A DNA stretch of 64,000 nt, from assembly GCF_018402285.1 (NCBI RefSeq), contig NZ_JAGYJH010000003.1:1116001-1180000 (forward strand). The letters are read 5' to 3'. Shown here in pieces: positions 1 through 8,784 of this stretch. The position numbers and the translations under genes were made by a program. The DNA comes from Hyphomonas sp. Lineage in GTDB: Bacteria; Pseudomonadota; Alphaproteobacteria; Caulobacterales; Hyphomonadaceae. The notes below the pieces were generated by a model that saw nothing but the letters and a program-made list of their open reading frames with translations, had not been told where the DNA came from and ran no database searches. Positions within the stretch are counted from its first letter, which is position 1. Every line of letters begins with the position of its first letter.

Positions 1-35
1 GCCCGGCCGATGGCCCAATCAATGACGCCGGTCAT
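1..35 (-). CDS. Efflux RND transporter permease, N-terminal fragment (runs off the left edge)
   Basis: Only the first dozen codons are visible (MTGVIDWAIGRA). The ATG overlaps the stop codon of the adaptor gene, so the two are translationally coupled. An inner-membrane RND permease normally follows its periplasmic adaptor, and the hydrophobic start fits the first membrane helix. The family is inferred from context, because the visible peptide is too short to identify alone. Confidence 0.45.
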   Translation of the reverse strand, partial: MTGVIDWAIGR

Positions 36-1108
36 CAGCGGGCTCCCTCGGCCGGAACCGGCTGGATCTTCACGCCGTCATTCAGATAGTCCTGGCCCAT
101 CGAGATCAGCAGGATGCGTTCAGGAAGACCCGTCACCCAGGCGCCTTGAGGCGTTTCGTCGATCACGTTCACCTGCGCGAAGGTGACTGTGTCGTCCTCA
201 AGCACATGGCGCACGCCGAGTTGTCCGCCGTCGGAAAGGGTCAGCAGGGAGGGTTTGATAAGGGTTGCCTGAACCTCTCCGGCAGGAATGGTCAGGGAGG
301 CGGTTACGCCCGCCGCAACAATCTCATCGCCGGTTTCGAGTTCTGCTTCCATCGGAAAGGTCCGGGTCTGTTCATTGGCCGTGCGCGCGACAAAGCGCAG
401 CTTGGCGGGGAATTTGCGCCCGTCTGCGAGCAAGGCTTCGCCGGTCATCCCCGTCTTGATGAGACCGGCCTGGGCTTCAGTCACTTCGGCGGCAACGATC
501 ACTGGCGTCATGTCCACCAGAAGGCCGCAGGCGCCGCCGGGGGAAAGGTAATCACCCGCCTCGGCCAGCCTGCGCTCGAATACGCCGTCAAACGGCGCCC
601 GGATCTGCGTGCGTCCCAGCTCCACCTTTGCCGCGGTCACGGCGGCTTCGGCGGCGTCGAGGCTTGCCTTGGCCGATGCTTCGCGATTGGCAGGGGTCAG
701 GCCCTTCTCGGCCAGAGTGACTGCAGCTTCAAAGTCGATCCGTGCCGCGTCCCGGGCGGCTTCGGCTTCCTGGACGCGTGCGCTGCGCGATTCAACGTCC
801 AGCCCGCAAAGCAGCGTCCCGGCCTTCACGAATGTCCCTTCGCGGACCGGCGTGGAAACAACCGTGCCCGACGTGCCGGATTTGAGGGTCACGGACTTAT
901 CCGGTGCAGTCTGGCCTTTTGCAGAAATGTGGACCATGTGCAGCTGGCTTGTCGCTTCCACGACCAGCGCCTGGGGCGTATCGGGCCGTGCGGACGCCTC
1001 TGCAACGGACTGCTCCGTGCTGATGCTGCCGCGCATGGCGCTGCGGACACCGAAATAGGCGACGATGATCGCCAGAATGATTGCTGCGATCAGTACGGAA
1101 CGGTTCAC
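35..1108 (-). CDS. Efflux RND transporter periplasmic adaptor (membrane fusion protein, HlyD/AcrA family)
   Basis: The adaptor links an inner-membrane RND pump to an outer-membrane channel. The protein has an N-terminal anchor helix (about residues 5-22), a beta-sandwich half (GQTAPDKSVTLKSGTSG), an alpha-helical hairpin rich in Ala, Glu and Arg (about residues 105-165), the second sandwich half (IRAPFDGVFERR) and a C-terminal beta-barrel. I chose the GTG start at 1108 (MNRSVLIAAII), because family members usually begin just before the anchor helix and the ATG at 1150 has no ribosome-binding site. The ATG would add 14 residues. The gene overlaps the permease by the ATGA motif. Substrate unknown. 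Confidence 0.85.
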   Translation of the reverse strand: MNRSVLIAAIILAIIVAYFGVRSAMRGSISTEQSVAEASARPDTPQALVVEATSQLHMVHISAKGQTAPDKSVTLKSGTSGTVVSTPVREGTFVKAGTLLCGLDVESRSARVQEAEAARDAARIDFEAAVTLAEKGLTPANREASAKASLDAAEAAVTAAKVELGRTQIRAPFDGVFERRLAEAGDYLSPGGACGLLVDMTPVIVAAEVTEAQAGLIKTGMTGEALLADGRKFPAKLRFVARTANEQTRTFPMEAELETGDEIVAAGVTASLTIPAGEVQATLIKPSLLTLSDGGQLGVRHVLEDDTVTFAQVNVIDETPQGAWVTGLPERILLISMGQDYLNDGVKIQPVPAEGAR

Positions 1109-1270
1109 GTGTGAGGTCTTTCCTGGGAGGAAGGCGGTAAAATAGGTCATCCTGACGCAAGAGTCAGGATCGGTGCTGAAAGATTTCTAGCACGCGACCT
1201 CTTTCCACCCTGCAAAGGACCGGAACACTTTGGTTAATTGCTTGTTCTGCTTGATTAATTCTTACGAATA

Positions 1271-2770
1271 TTACAGCGCCGTGACAGGCGGCTTGCGACC
1301 CACCCAGGGGCGGGCGGCCTCCAGTTCCAGCGCCAGCTCGAACAGCAGGGCGTCGTCACCCCGGCGGCCGGAGAACATTGCCCCGATCGGAAGGTCCGCC
1401 GGCGACCAGCTCAGCGGAACGCTCATGGAGGCTGCCCCGGCAACGTTCATCGGTGAGGTGTAGGCCACAAAGCTGAGCACGCTGTCCATCACGGCGTCGA
1501 AATCTCCATCCGGGCCCTGTTCACCAACAGGCACGGCCGGGCTGCCCGTCACCGGGGTCAGGAGAAGGTCCAGATCGCTGAAGAAGGCGTGATACTCCTC
1601 CTGGAAGGCGAGCAGGTATCCGACGATGCCGGGAAGGTCTGCCATGCGTTCTGAGGCAAGCCCGGCCAGGCCGAGCGTCCAGGGCTCGACGATCTCAGGG
1701 CTGATGGGCTTGCCGGAATATTCGCTGACCTGGCGCGCAAAGTCCGCCGCGCCGGCCGCCCAATAGGTGATGAACGCGTCGGTGAATTTCGGCCCGTCCA
1801 TCGGGATCGTGTAGTCGATGACCGTGTGGCCAAGATCCCGGCAGAGCTGGGCCACATCCTCCAGCGCTGCGCGCGTCTCGGGATGCAGCTGCGTCCCGCC
1901 GATGGGCTCGGGCGCAAAGCCGATCCGCAGGCGCCGCGCCAGGGGCTGTACCTCGCCCAGCATTGGATAGCCGCTCGCCTGCGTTTCCGCCGCACGGAAC
2001 AGCGCGATGGAATCCCGTACACTGATCGTCACGGCATGGTTCACGGAAATCTGCAGTGGCGGCGGGATCGCGCCGGGCTCGCTGTAGGGCAGCCGGTCGC
2101 GCGAGGGCTTCAGCCCGAAGACGCCGCAGGTCGAGGCCGGAATCCGGATCGATCCGCCCCCGTCGCTGGCATGCGCAAAAGGCACCACACGGGCCGCCAC
2201 CAGCGCGGCCGCCCCGCCGGATGATCCCCCAGGTATCCGGCTGATATCCCAGGGATTGCGCGTCGGGCCATTCGAGAGCGGCTCGGTGGACGAGATCAGC
2301 CCCGCTTCCGGCGTGGCGGACTTGCCGAGCGACACGATGCCCGCGCTGCGCCATTTGGCGGCAAAGACATTGTCGGCTGTCGCCCGGTGTCCCGTCAGGC
2401 CGCGGCTTCCCTTGAGTGTCGGCGCGCCGCGCCAGTCGATCAGGTCCTTGATGAAGCTCGGCACCCCGGCAAACGGTCCAGACAGCACCCCGCCCGCATC
2501 CGAGCGTGCCAGCTCGAATGTCTCGGTCACGATCCCGTTGATCTGGCCTTCCACCGTCCGGGCACGCGCGATGGCCGCTTCCACCTGCGCCAGCGCGGTT
2601 GTCTCGCCCGCGGCAATCGCCGCTGCCATGGCCATGCCATCGCGGAAAGCAGGCGGCGTGGCAGGCGCCGAAAAGCTGCCTGCGTCCTTCGGCTCTCCCT
2701 GGCCACAGGCGGCCGCCAGTACCACAGCCGCTCCCCCGGCCAGTGCCGTGCGGCGGTTCATCGGCATCAT
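1271..2770 (-). CDS. Amidase (amidase signature family), Tat-type lipoprotein
   Basis: Amidase-signature enzyme hydrolysing an amide bond; substrate unknown. The Ser-Ser-Lys catalytic set is visible: Lys108 (SFIKDL), the GGSSGG loop (Ser183/184) and the nucleophile Ser207 in DGGGSIRIPA. The N-terminus MNRRTALAGGAAVVLAAAC has a twin arginine followed by a lipobox, so the protein is probably exported folded by Tat and then lipidated. At 499 residues it has a normal family length. It lies upstream of the efflux adaptor on the same strand, separated by 162 bases, which may hold a promoter. Confidence 0.9.
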   Translation of the reverse strand: MMPMNRRTALAGGAAVVLAAACGQGEPKDAGSFSAPATPPAFRDGMAMAAAIAAGETTALAQVEAAIARARTVEGQINGIVTETFELARSDAGGVLSGPFAGVPSFIKDLIDWRGAPTLKGSRGLTGHRATADNVFAAKWRSAGIVSLGKSATPEAGLISSTEPLSNGPTRNPWDISRIPGGSSGGAAALVAARVVPFAHASDGGGSIRIPASTCGVFGLKPSRDRLPYSEPGAIPPPLQISVNHAVTISVRDSIALFRAAETQASGYPMLGEVQPLARRLRIGFAPEPIGGTQLHPETRAALEDVAQLCRDLGHTVIDYTIPMDGPKFTDAFITYWAAGAADFARQVSEYSGKPISPEIVEPWTLGLAGLASERMADLPGIVGYLLAFQEEYHAFFSDLDLLLTPVTGSPAVPVGEQGPDGDFDAVMDSVLSFVAYTSPMNVAGAASMSVPLSWSPADLPIGAMFSGRRGDDALLFELALELEAARPWVGRKPPVTAL

Positions 2771-2837
2771 GGGTTGCTCCCCGGCAGGTTCATGGCTGGC
2801 AGATCAGGGTCACCGGTCGGATGGCTCGAACGCGCGT

Positions 2838-3410
2838 TCAGCTTCCATCCGCTTCAATGACTGCGCAAGCAACACGCGGCCCGGCCCCGCCGATGGGTTG
2901 GGTCAGGTGGTCATCCCGGTTCTGATGGATCACCAGCGCAATGCCGTCGCCCTCCAGCGCCGGGGCAAGCTCGAAGAGGCCTGTGAAGGCTTCATATCCT
3001 GCCGCCCCGTCTGCCCCGGCCCAGATATTGGGAAGGTCGCCCATTTCCGGGCCGACCGGGTTCATCAGGCCATGCTTGCCCTCGGCCTTGCCATGATGCC
3101 CGCCCGAAAGCGTGAACGTGCCCACATCCGAACAGTCGCCCTTCTCATGCAGGTGCAGGCCGTGCCAGCCCGGCGCCAGCCCGCCTTCGTCAATCGTCAC
3201 TTCCATCAGCACGCCGTGTGGCCCCTGCTTCAGTCGCGCCAGGCCGATCTGCGCGCCCGACCCGCCGATGATAAGCGCAATCGCGCTCGCCTCGGCCGGC
3301 ACCGGCTTTGCCGCCTCCGGCATGTCGGGCGTGTGATTTTCCGGATGGGCCGGGGTGGCGCAGGCAGCCAGGCCAAGGGCGCAAACAGCAGGCACGACAG
3401 TTTTCAACAT
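2838..3410 (-). CDS. sodC: Cu,Zn superoxide dismutase, lipoprotein, with an altered zinc site
   Basis: Dismutes superoxide in the periplasm. A signal with lipobox (LGLAAC) precedes the SOD domain. Seen in sequence: copper ligands His86, His88, bridging His105 and His162; zinc ligands His113 and Asp125; active-site Arg179; and the Cys93/Cys182 disulfide pair. The usual third zinc-ligand histidine, in the GPHxGDLPN block, is Glu122 here (GPEMGDLPNI). The start has a good AGGAGA site. It is divergent from tlyA with 48 bases between. A PCu(A)C copper chaperone lies just beyond tlyA and may supply copper. Confidence 0.92.
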   Translation of the reverse strand: MLKTVVPAVCALGLAACATPAHPENHTPDMPEAAKPVPAEASAIALIIGGSGAQIGLARLKQGPHGVLMEVTIDEGGLAPGWHGLHLHEKGDCSDVGTFTLSGGHHGKAEGKHGLMNPVGPEMGDLPNIWAGADGAAGYEAFTGLFELAPALEGDGIALVIHQNRDDHLTQPIGGAGPRVACAVIEADGS

Positions 3411-3458
3411 GCAGGGTCTCCTATCGATTTAGGGCTGAGTATAGGGCAGGGTTGGGAA

Positions 3459-4211
3459 ATGTCAGACCCTGACCTGCCAGAAAAAGACCGCGCAGACCGG
3501 ATGCTCGTTGCCCTCGGCCTGTTTGACACGCGCTCGGCCGCGCAGGCCGCGATTGCAGCCGGCCATGTCCGTGCCGGCGGGCAGGTCATCCGCAAGCCTT
3601 CCGAAACCATCGCCCGCACGACGATCATCGAAGCGGCCGCTGCCCATCCCTATGTCTCGCGCGGTGGGCTGAAGCTCGCCCACGCGCTTGATACATTCGG
3701 CATAGAGGTCACGGGCAGGACATGCCTCGATCTGGGCGCCTCGACCGGCGGGTTTACCGATGTTCTGCTTCAGCGCGGCGCGGCCCATGTCACCGCCATC
3801 GATGTCGGCCACGGCCAGCTCCACCCCAGGATCGCCGCCGACCCGCGGGTCACGGCGATCGAGGGCCTCAACGCCCGTGACCTCTCGGCAGGTCAGCTGA
3901 AGTCACCGCCCGGAATCCTCGTCTGTGATCTAAGCTTTGTGTCCCTGCACAAGGTCTTGCCGGTGCCCCTCTCGCTGGCGGCGACGGATGCCGTCCTGGT
4001 TGCCCTCTTCAAGCCCCAGTTTGAAGTTGGCCCGGAAAATGTCGGCAAGGGCGGCATCGTCACCGATCAGGCCGCCATCGATACCGCGCTTGGCGCGTTC
4101 CCCGGCTTCCTCGCCAGCTGCGGCTGGCAGCCGGACACCCCCATCCCCAGCCCGATCGAGGGCGGGGACGGAAACCGGGAATACCTGTTTCTGGCGAGGC
4201 GCCGGACCTAG
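3459..4211 (+). CDS. tlyA: TlyA family rRNA (cytidine-2'-O)-methyltransferase
   Basis: Predicted to methylate ribose 2'-O positions on 16S/23S rRNA; also called hemolysin A. The order is an N-terminal S4 RNA-binding domain (about residues 8-65, with RMLVALGLFDTRSAAQAAI), the linker SRGGLKLAHAL, then a Rossmann methyltransferase domain with the SAM motif LDLGASTGGFTD and a later FKPQFE block. The start at 3459 gives 250 residues, the usual length. The frame is open far upstream, but that extension covers the antisense of sodC and the amidase. The stop overlaps the end of the convergent PCu(A)C gene by 4 bases. Confidence 0.93.
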   Translation: MSDPDLPEKDRADRMLVALGLFDTRSAAQAAIAAGHVRAGGQVIRKPSETIARTTIIEAAAAHPYVSRGGLKLAHALDTFGIEVTGRTCLDLGASTGGFTDVLLQRGAAHVTAIDVGHGQLHPRIAADPRVTAIEGLNARDLSAGQLKSPPGILVCDLSFVSLHKVLPVPLSLAATDAVLVALFKPQFEVGPENVGKGGIVTDQAAIDTALGAFPGFLASCGWQPDTPIPSPIEGGDGNREYLFLARRRT

Positions 4212-4783
4212 TCCAGCGTTGCCACGGTGAACGGCATGTCGATCTCTCCGGTCGTGCCATCTTCGTGCTGAATGCTGACGGTTACCGTCACGCTGGCGCC
4301 CGGCGTCAGGCTGCCCGGCTGCACCCCGAAGAACATCATATGGTCGCCGCCACGCTTCAGCACGCGGTCTTCATTGGCCGGCACGGCAAAGGCGTCCACC
4401 TTGCGCATCGCCATCCTGCCGTCTTCGCTCATTTGATGCGTGTGCAGTTCAACGGCCTGCGCAAACGCCGCCTGCGCCCCGGTGATCGTCACTGCGCGCG
4501 TGCCGGCGGCAAATGTGCCAAAGCCCGCCGTCACATCGCGTCCTTCCGGAGGCACGAAAACCGTGCCCTCCAGAAGCGCGAGCGAGCCGGCAATCTCTCC
4601 GCGGTCCACCTGGGCGTCCGCTTCCCCGCCCGTCTCATCTTCGGGCCTGGCGGCTTCTTCGCCCGCCTGGATTTCTGCCGCCACCGGCGTTTCAGGGGCA
4701 GGTGCCGGGGCATCTGCAGCCGGGGCGCACGCCGCCAGAATCATGCCGGCAATGCCAGCGGCAGAATAGAGGGAAACGCGCAT
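4208..4783 (-). CDS. Copper chaperone PCu(A)C domain lipoprotein
   Basis: Periplasmic Cu(I) chaperone of the DUF461 family, known for copper delivery to cytochrome c oxidase. Seen: lipobox signal (GMILAAC), then an acidic Ala/Pro/Glu-rich linker (about residues 20-60), then the domain with the expected ligands: VELHTHQM, GRMAMRKV and GGDHMMFFG, matching the His-Met-Met-His-Met pattern. The linker is longer than usual. It is convergent with tlyA, and sodC lies on the other side of tlyA, so copper use clusters here. Confidence 0.88.
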   Translation of the reverse strand: MRVSLYSAAGIAGMILAACAPAADAPAPAPETPVAAEIQAGEEAARPEDETGGEADAQVDRGEIAGSLALLEGTVFVPPEGRDVTAGFGTFAAGTRAVTITGAQAAFAQAVELHTHQMSEDGRMAMRKVDAFAVPANEDRVLKRGGDHMMFFGVQPGSLTPGASVTVTVSIQHEDGTTGEIDMPFTVATLD

Positions 4784-4880
4784 GAGAAGGCTCCGATCCG
4801 GTCTTGGGTGACCGGAGTGAAGCCCAGCTTCACGCGGTGGGCAACATCCGTTGATGCCGCACGCCCGCCCGCTTCAGGCG

Positions 4881-5651
4881 TCAGTAGCCGTAAAGCTCTT
4901 CATCCTGCGACCAGCCATCCTGCACCTGCCATTGGCGGCTGGCGTTATTCCAGCAGGCCGTGACAGGATCTCGCATCACCTGGCCGTCGGGCATCCGCGT
5001 TTCGCGGTGGATGACGCGGCAGTCCCCGCCGGCAGCGCTCTGGCCGCCGCCATACTGATATCCGCCAGACGGGGGATAGGCCGGCGCCGGGGCAGGCGCC
5101 GGGTAAGAGGGATAGCTCGACGCCGGATAGGGCTGCGGGGCAGGCTGGGGATAGGAATTGGGCGCCCCGCGCATCACTTCGGCCCCGCCATAGAGGCCCT
5201 GTGTCGATTGCGGGATAGAGCCATAGGGGACCGAAGAATAATTGCTGACCGGCGCATAGGCGACCTGGCAGTCCCCGCTCGATTTCTTGCCGATGTCGCT
5301 GCCCGCCAGCCCGCCGACGAGTGCGCCAAGTGTTGCGCCAACGGCCACCTCGCCGGAGTTTGACCGGCTTTCCTTGTAATAGCGCGGCGGGCCACGGCGG
5401 CGATATTCGGTATAATAGCGGTCATTGTCGATATTGTTGCCGATGGCGCCGCCGATCAGGCCGCCAACCACCGCGCCGAGGATGGCCCCGCCGGTGCCAT
5501 CAGAGGATTTCTGCCGCTCGCACTGCACATTGCGGGCAGGCGCAGGATAGGGATCATAGCCGTAGGCGCCGCCATACTGGGCATGGGCCTCGCCCGGCAG
5601 GGACACCGCCAGCAGGCTTACGCCGCAGGCAAGAAGGGCCATCTTCATCAT
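4881..5651 (-). CDS. Glycine-zipper 2TM surface-antigen-like protein
   Basis: A signal peptide (MMKMALLACGVSLLAVSLPG, cleavage near AHA) is followed by two glycine-zipper segments: GAILGAVVGGLIGGAIGNN (about residues 57-75) and GATLGALVGGLAGSDIG (about 106-122). This is the layout of the Rickettsia 17 kDa antigen family. A Pro/Tyr/Ser-rich tract follows (about 165-205), then a C-terminal part with two cysteines and many tryptophans. Probably envelope-associated; function unknown. The ATG at 5651 sits 7 bases after AGGAG and is preferred to the GTG at 5654. Confidence 0.8.
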   Translation of the reverse strand: MMKMALLACGVSLLAVSLPGEAHAQYGGAYGYDPYPAPARNVQCERQKSSDGTGGAILGAVVGGLIGGAIGNNIDNDRYYTEYRRRGPPRYYKESRSNSGEVAVGATLGALVGGLAGSDIGKKSSGDCQVAYAPVSNYSSVPYGSIPQSTQGLYGGAEVMRGAPNSYPQPAPQPYPASSYPSYPAPAPAPAYPPSGGYQYGGGQSAAGGDCRVIHRETRMPDGQVMRDPVTACWNNASRQWQVQDGWSQDEELYGY

Positions 5652-5778
5652 CACCGCACTCCTGTTTCGGGGCCATGGGCCGCCAGTGTTGACCCTAGTT
5701 TCACCGGTTCAAGCTGAACAGGACCTGAAGGCCAGAAGGCGGCTGGACGGGCGGGGCAGGCAGGCACATATTGAGTCC

Positions 5779-6876
5779 ATGGGATGGCGCAAGATAGCCG
5801 CGAAAACTGCCGGACGGGCCCGCTATGCGGCGGGCCAGGGCCTGCGCTCGGCCTGGTACACAGCCCAGATGCAGGCTGCCCGCAGCCGCGCGGAAGGTTT
5901 CAACCGGCCCGGCGAACCTGCCTTCGAGCCCAGCCGGGGGCGGCCTGACATGGCCGAGCTTCGCCGCGCCTATTTCGAGCTCTTTCTGCAGGACCGCGCC
6001 AATATCGAGGCTGGCCTTTACCCGGCGCCCGGTGAACTCGCCCTCGCGCGACTGCCCGGCACGCTGAAAGCGGCCCGCGCCTTTCAGCAGGATGTCCGGG
6101 ACGTGGACCGTCGGCGTCTCTCCCGGGACGGCGCGGAAATCCAGCGGCAGTTTGAGGAGGAGGGCGACTTCCTCAAACGCAACGCCAACCGCTATCCGGA
6201 CTATTACCTCCAGAATTTCCACTACCAGTCCGGCGGCTGGTTCACCGATGAGAGCGCCGAGCTTTACGACACCCAGGTCGAGGCGCTGTTTTCAGGCACA
6301 GCCGACGCCATGCGCCGCGCTGCGCTTGCCGAGATCGCGCGGGAGCTGAAGGGCCGCGACCAGCGGCAGGTCAGCCTCCTGGACGTGGCCTGCGGCAATG
6401 GCCGGTTCCTCGAGAAAGTGCTGGAGGTCTGGCCAAGGCTGAAGGTCACGGGACTTGACCTTTCCCCCTCCTACACCGAGGCGGCCCGGGCGCGGCTGGC
6501 CAAGTGGCGGTCTGTCGATATCATTCAGGACATGGCCGAAGCCATGCCTGTGGAAAATGCAAGCTTCGACATGGCCGTTTCCATCTATCTCTTCCACGAA
6601 CTCCCCGCGCGTGTCCGTCCGCTGGTTCTTTCGGAAGTCTTCCGTGCACTGAAGCCCGGCGGCCTGTTCATCCTCACCGACAGCCTGCAGTTCGCTGACC
6701 GGCCGGCGCTGGACGGCCTGCTCGAATATTTCCCCCATGGTTTCCACGAGCCCTACTACAAGGACTATCTCGGTTGGGACCTTGACGGGGCATTGACGCA
6801 GGCAGGATTTGTTAAGGAGTGTGGCAGGCTTGCCTTTCTTACGAAGGTAACCGGCTGGCGAAAGCCACATAGCTGA
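5779..6876 (+). CDS. Class I SAM-dependent methyltransferase
   Basis: Predicted SAM-dependent methyltransferase of 365 residues; substrate unknown. The N-terminal half (about 1-175) is basic, then helical and rich in aromatic residues (RYPDYYLQNFHYQSGGWF). The C-terminal half is a Methyltransf_11/25 domain with motif I LLDVACGNGRFLEKVL, GLDLS, a motif II region MPVENASFDMAVSIYLFHEL and LKPGGLFILTDS. The start at 5779 is preferred over the in-frame ATG at 5686, which would add 31 residues resembling antisense of the promoter region. Alphaproteobacterial homologues tend to carry a similar N-terminal domain. Confidence 0.8.
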   Translation: MGWRKIAAKTAGRARYAAGQGLRSAWYTAQMQAARSRAEGFNRPGEPAFEPSRGRPDMAELRRAYFELFLQDRANIEAGLYPAPGELALARLPGTLKAARAFQQDVRDVDRRRLSRDGAEIQRQFEEEGDFLKRNANRYPDYYLQNFHYQSGGWFTDESAELYDTQVEALFSGTADAMRRAALAEIARELKGRDQRQVSLLDVACGNGRFLEKVLEVWPRLKVTGLDLSPSYTEAARARLAKWRSVDIIQDMAEAMPVENASFDMAVSIYLFHELPARVRPLVLSEVFRALKPGGLFILTDSLQFADRPALDGLLEYFPHGFHEPYYKDYLGWDLDGALTQAGFVKECGRLAFLTKVTGWRKPHS

Positions 6877-7025
6877 CACCAATATTAAGTATCCGTCATT
6901 TAGCGTGGTTTTTCAAACACACCGCTCCTGCTTTGCTTCAAGATGACTGCAAGGAAAGGTGGCACACTGAGTTTCCATTGCTATTTCCGCCCTGCGCTCG
7001 GCGCAGATTATGGAGATAGCATATA

Positions 7026-7526
7026 ATGAAAATCGCACTTGCTTCCCTCGCCATTGCCCTCACGGCCGTACCGGCCGCTTTTGCTCAGGGCGATGCCGAA
7101 TTGAGCGTTGGCTATTCGAACGTTGATGTCGGTCCTGCCGATGTTGGTGCCCTCACGGGTCGTGGCTCTTACTTCTTCACCCGCAATCTGGGTGTCGAGG
7201 GTGAGGCATCCATTGGTATCAAGGATGATGATGTTGGTCTGGGTACGGTCGAACTCGACCACTCCGTCGGCGCTTTCGGCGTCGTGCGGGCTCCGGTTTC
7301 CGACAAGTTCCACATGTTCGGCCGCGTTGGCTATGCCACCTCGGAACTGAGCGTCAGCGCGCCTGGCGTCGGTTCGGCATCGGGTGATTTCGACGGTGTC
7401 GCTTACGGCGTCGGCGCGAAATACTTCGCCACCGAACGCTTCGGCTTCCGCGGCGACTTTACAAAATTTGAAGGCGACGATTCTGATGCGGACGTCTTTT
7501 CGGTTGGCGCAGTGGTGCGCTTCTAA
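7026..7526 (+). CDS. Small outer-membrane beta-barrel protein
   Basis: A 166-residue protein with a clean signal peptide (MKIALASLAIALTAVPAAFA) and alternating hydrophobic strands ending in Phe (VFSVGAVVRF). This fits an eight-strand OmpA/OmpX-like barrel of the OMP_b-brl family, inserted by Bam. It probably serves as a porin or in envelope structure. A GGAGATAG ribosome-binding site precedes the start. It is a single gene with its own upstream region (6877-7025) and a strong terminator at 7551-7583. Confidence 0.85.
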   Translation: MKIALASLAIALTAVPAAFAQGDAELSVGYSNVDVGPADVGALTGRGSYFFTRNLGVEGEASIGIKDDDVGLGTVELDHSVGAFGVVRAPVSDKFHMFGRVGYATSELSVSAPGVGSASGDFDGVAYGVGAKYFATERFGFRGDFTKFEGDDSDADVFSVGAVVRF

Positions 7527-7550
7527 GCTTCCCCTGCCAGACTGAATCGA

Positions 7551-7583
7551 AAACCCCCGGCGCAGAACGCGCCGGGGGTTTTT
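7551..7583. terminator. Bidirectional intrinsic terminator between the OMP gene and aroC
   Basis: A 10-bp G+C stem (CCCCCGGCGC at 7554-7563 with GCGCCGGGGG at 7569-7578) has a 5-base loop. It is flanked by AAA on the left and TTTTT on the right, so it can work for the OMP gene on the plus strand and aroC on the minus strand. Confidence 0.9.
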
Positions 7584-7608
7584 GTCTTTGGGCAGATGGT
7601 CTCAGGGG

Positions 7609-8700
7609 TCAGCGCCCCGTCTGGCCCCGATGGCGCAGCTTGGCGTCTGCCAGAACGCAGGCCATCATCGCCTCGGCAACCGGTACTGCGCGAATGCCGA
7701 CGCAGGGGTCGTGCCGGCCAATTGTGCGCACGTCGACTTCCTTGCCATCACGGGTAATGGATTTGACTTCATTGAGGATCGAAGAGGTGGGTTTGATCGC
7801 GATGCGCACGACCACGTCCTGGCCTGTCGAAATGCCGCCCGCGACGCCGCCATTGTTGTTGGCGAGAAATCGCGGCGCGCCATTGCCTGCCCGCATTTCG
7901 TCGGCGTTGTCTTCGCCGCTCATCGCGGCGGCGGCAAAGCCTGCGCCGATTTCGACGCCTTTGGCGGCATTGATGCTCATCATGGCGCCGGCAAGTTCGG
8001 CGTCGAGCTTGCCATAGACAGGCGCGCCCCAGCCGGCGGGAACGCCGGAGGCGTGGACCTCGACAATGGCGCCGGTCGAGCTGCCGGATTTGCGGACGCT
8101 GTCGAGATAGTCTTCCCACTGCGCGGCCATCTTCGCGTCCGGGCACCAGAACGGGTTGTTCTGGGTTTCCGCCCAGTCCCAGTTTTCCGGGTCGATCCTG
8201 TGCGGGCCAATCTGCACAACAGCGCCGCGCAGGACGATGTCTTCGCCGAGCATCCGCCGGGCGACGGCGCCTGCGCCGACGCGGGCAGCCGTTTCGCGCG
8301 CCGAGGAGCGCCCGCCGCCGCGATAGTCGCGCACGCCGTATTTCTGGTCATAGGCATAGTCGGCATGGCCGGGGCGGTAGCGGTCGCGGATCTCGCGGTA
8401 ATCTTTGGAACGCTGGTCGGTATTCCCGATCATCAGCGAGATCGGCGTGCCGGTGGTGACCGGGCCATCGGTGCGGTCGTCCTCGAACACGCCGGAGAGG
8501 ATTTTCACCTCGTCGGCTTCCTGGCGCTGGGTGACGAAGCGGGAGGTTCCGGGGCGGCGCTTGTCGAGGAATTGCTGGATGAACGGGGCGTCCAGCGGCA
8601 GGCCGGGCGGGCAGCCATCGATCACGCAGCCAAGCGCGGGCCCGTGGCTTTCGCCCCAGGTGGTGACGCGGAACAGGTGGCCGAACGTATTGTGCGACAT
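7609..8700 (-). CDS. aroC: Chorismate synthase
   Basis: Converts 5-enolpyruvylshikimate-3-phosphate to chorismate using reduced FMN, the last shikimate step. The start [20 protein letters not shown] is the family N-terminus, so 8700 is used rather than the in-frame ATG at 8733. Other signatures seen are [32 protein letters not shown] and SGEDNADE. At 363 residues it has the normal length. It is divergent from pdxH (84 bases between) and ends at the bidirectional terminator. Confidence 0.97.
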   Translation of the reverse strand: MSHNTFGHLFRVTTWGESHGPALGCVIDGCPPGLPLDAPFIQQFLDKRRPGTSRFVTQRQEADEVKILSGVFEDDRTDGPVTTGTPISLMIGNTDQRSKDYREIRDRYRPGHADYAYDQKYGVRDYRGGGRSSARETAARVGAGAVARRMLGEDIVLRGAVVQIGPHRIDPENWDWAETQNNPFWCPDAKMAAQWEDYLDSVRKSGSSTGAIVEVHASGVPAGWGAPVYGKLDAELAGAMMSINAAKGVEIGAGFAAAAMSGEDNADEMRAGNGAPRFLANNNGGVAGGISTGQDVVVRIAIKPTSSILNEVKSITRDGKEVDVRTIGRHDPCVGIRAVPVAEAMMACVLADAKLRHRGQTGR

Positions 8701-8784
8701 GTGACAGGCTATCCTCTCGCGGCTGCGGGCCACGTCCTATATGAAAAACGAAGCCTTACAAACCGCGAAAAGGTGGGCGTGCCC

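Noticed and set aside
2256..3458. N-terminal extension of the TlyA frame by 401 codons
   Set aside because: It is antisense to the amidase and sodC and carries no domain; TlyA is complete from 3459.
7582..8784. N-terminal extension of the PdxH frame by 401 codons
   Set aside because: Antisense to aroC; PdxH is complete from 8785.
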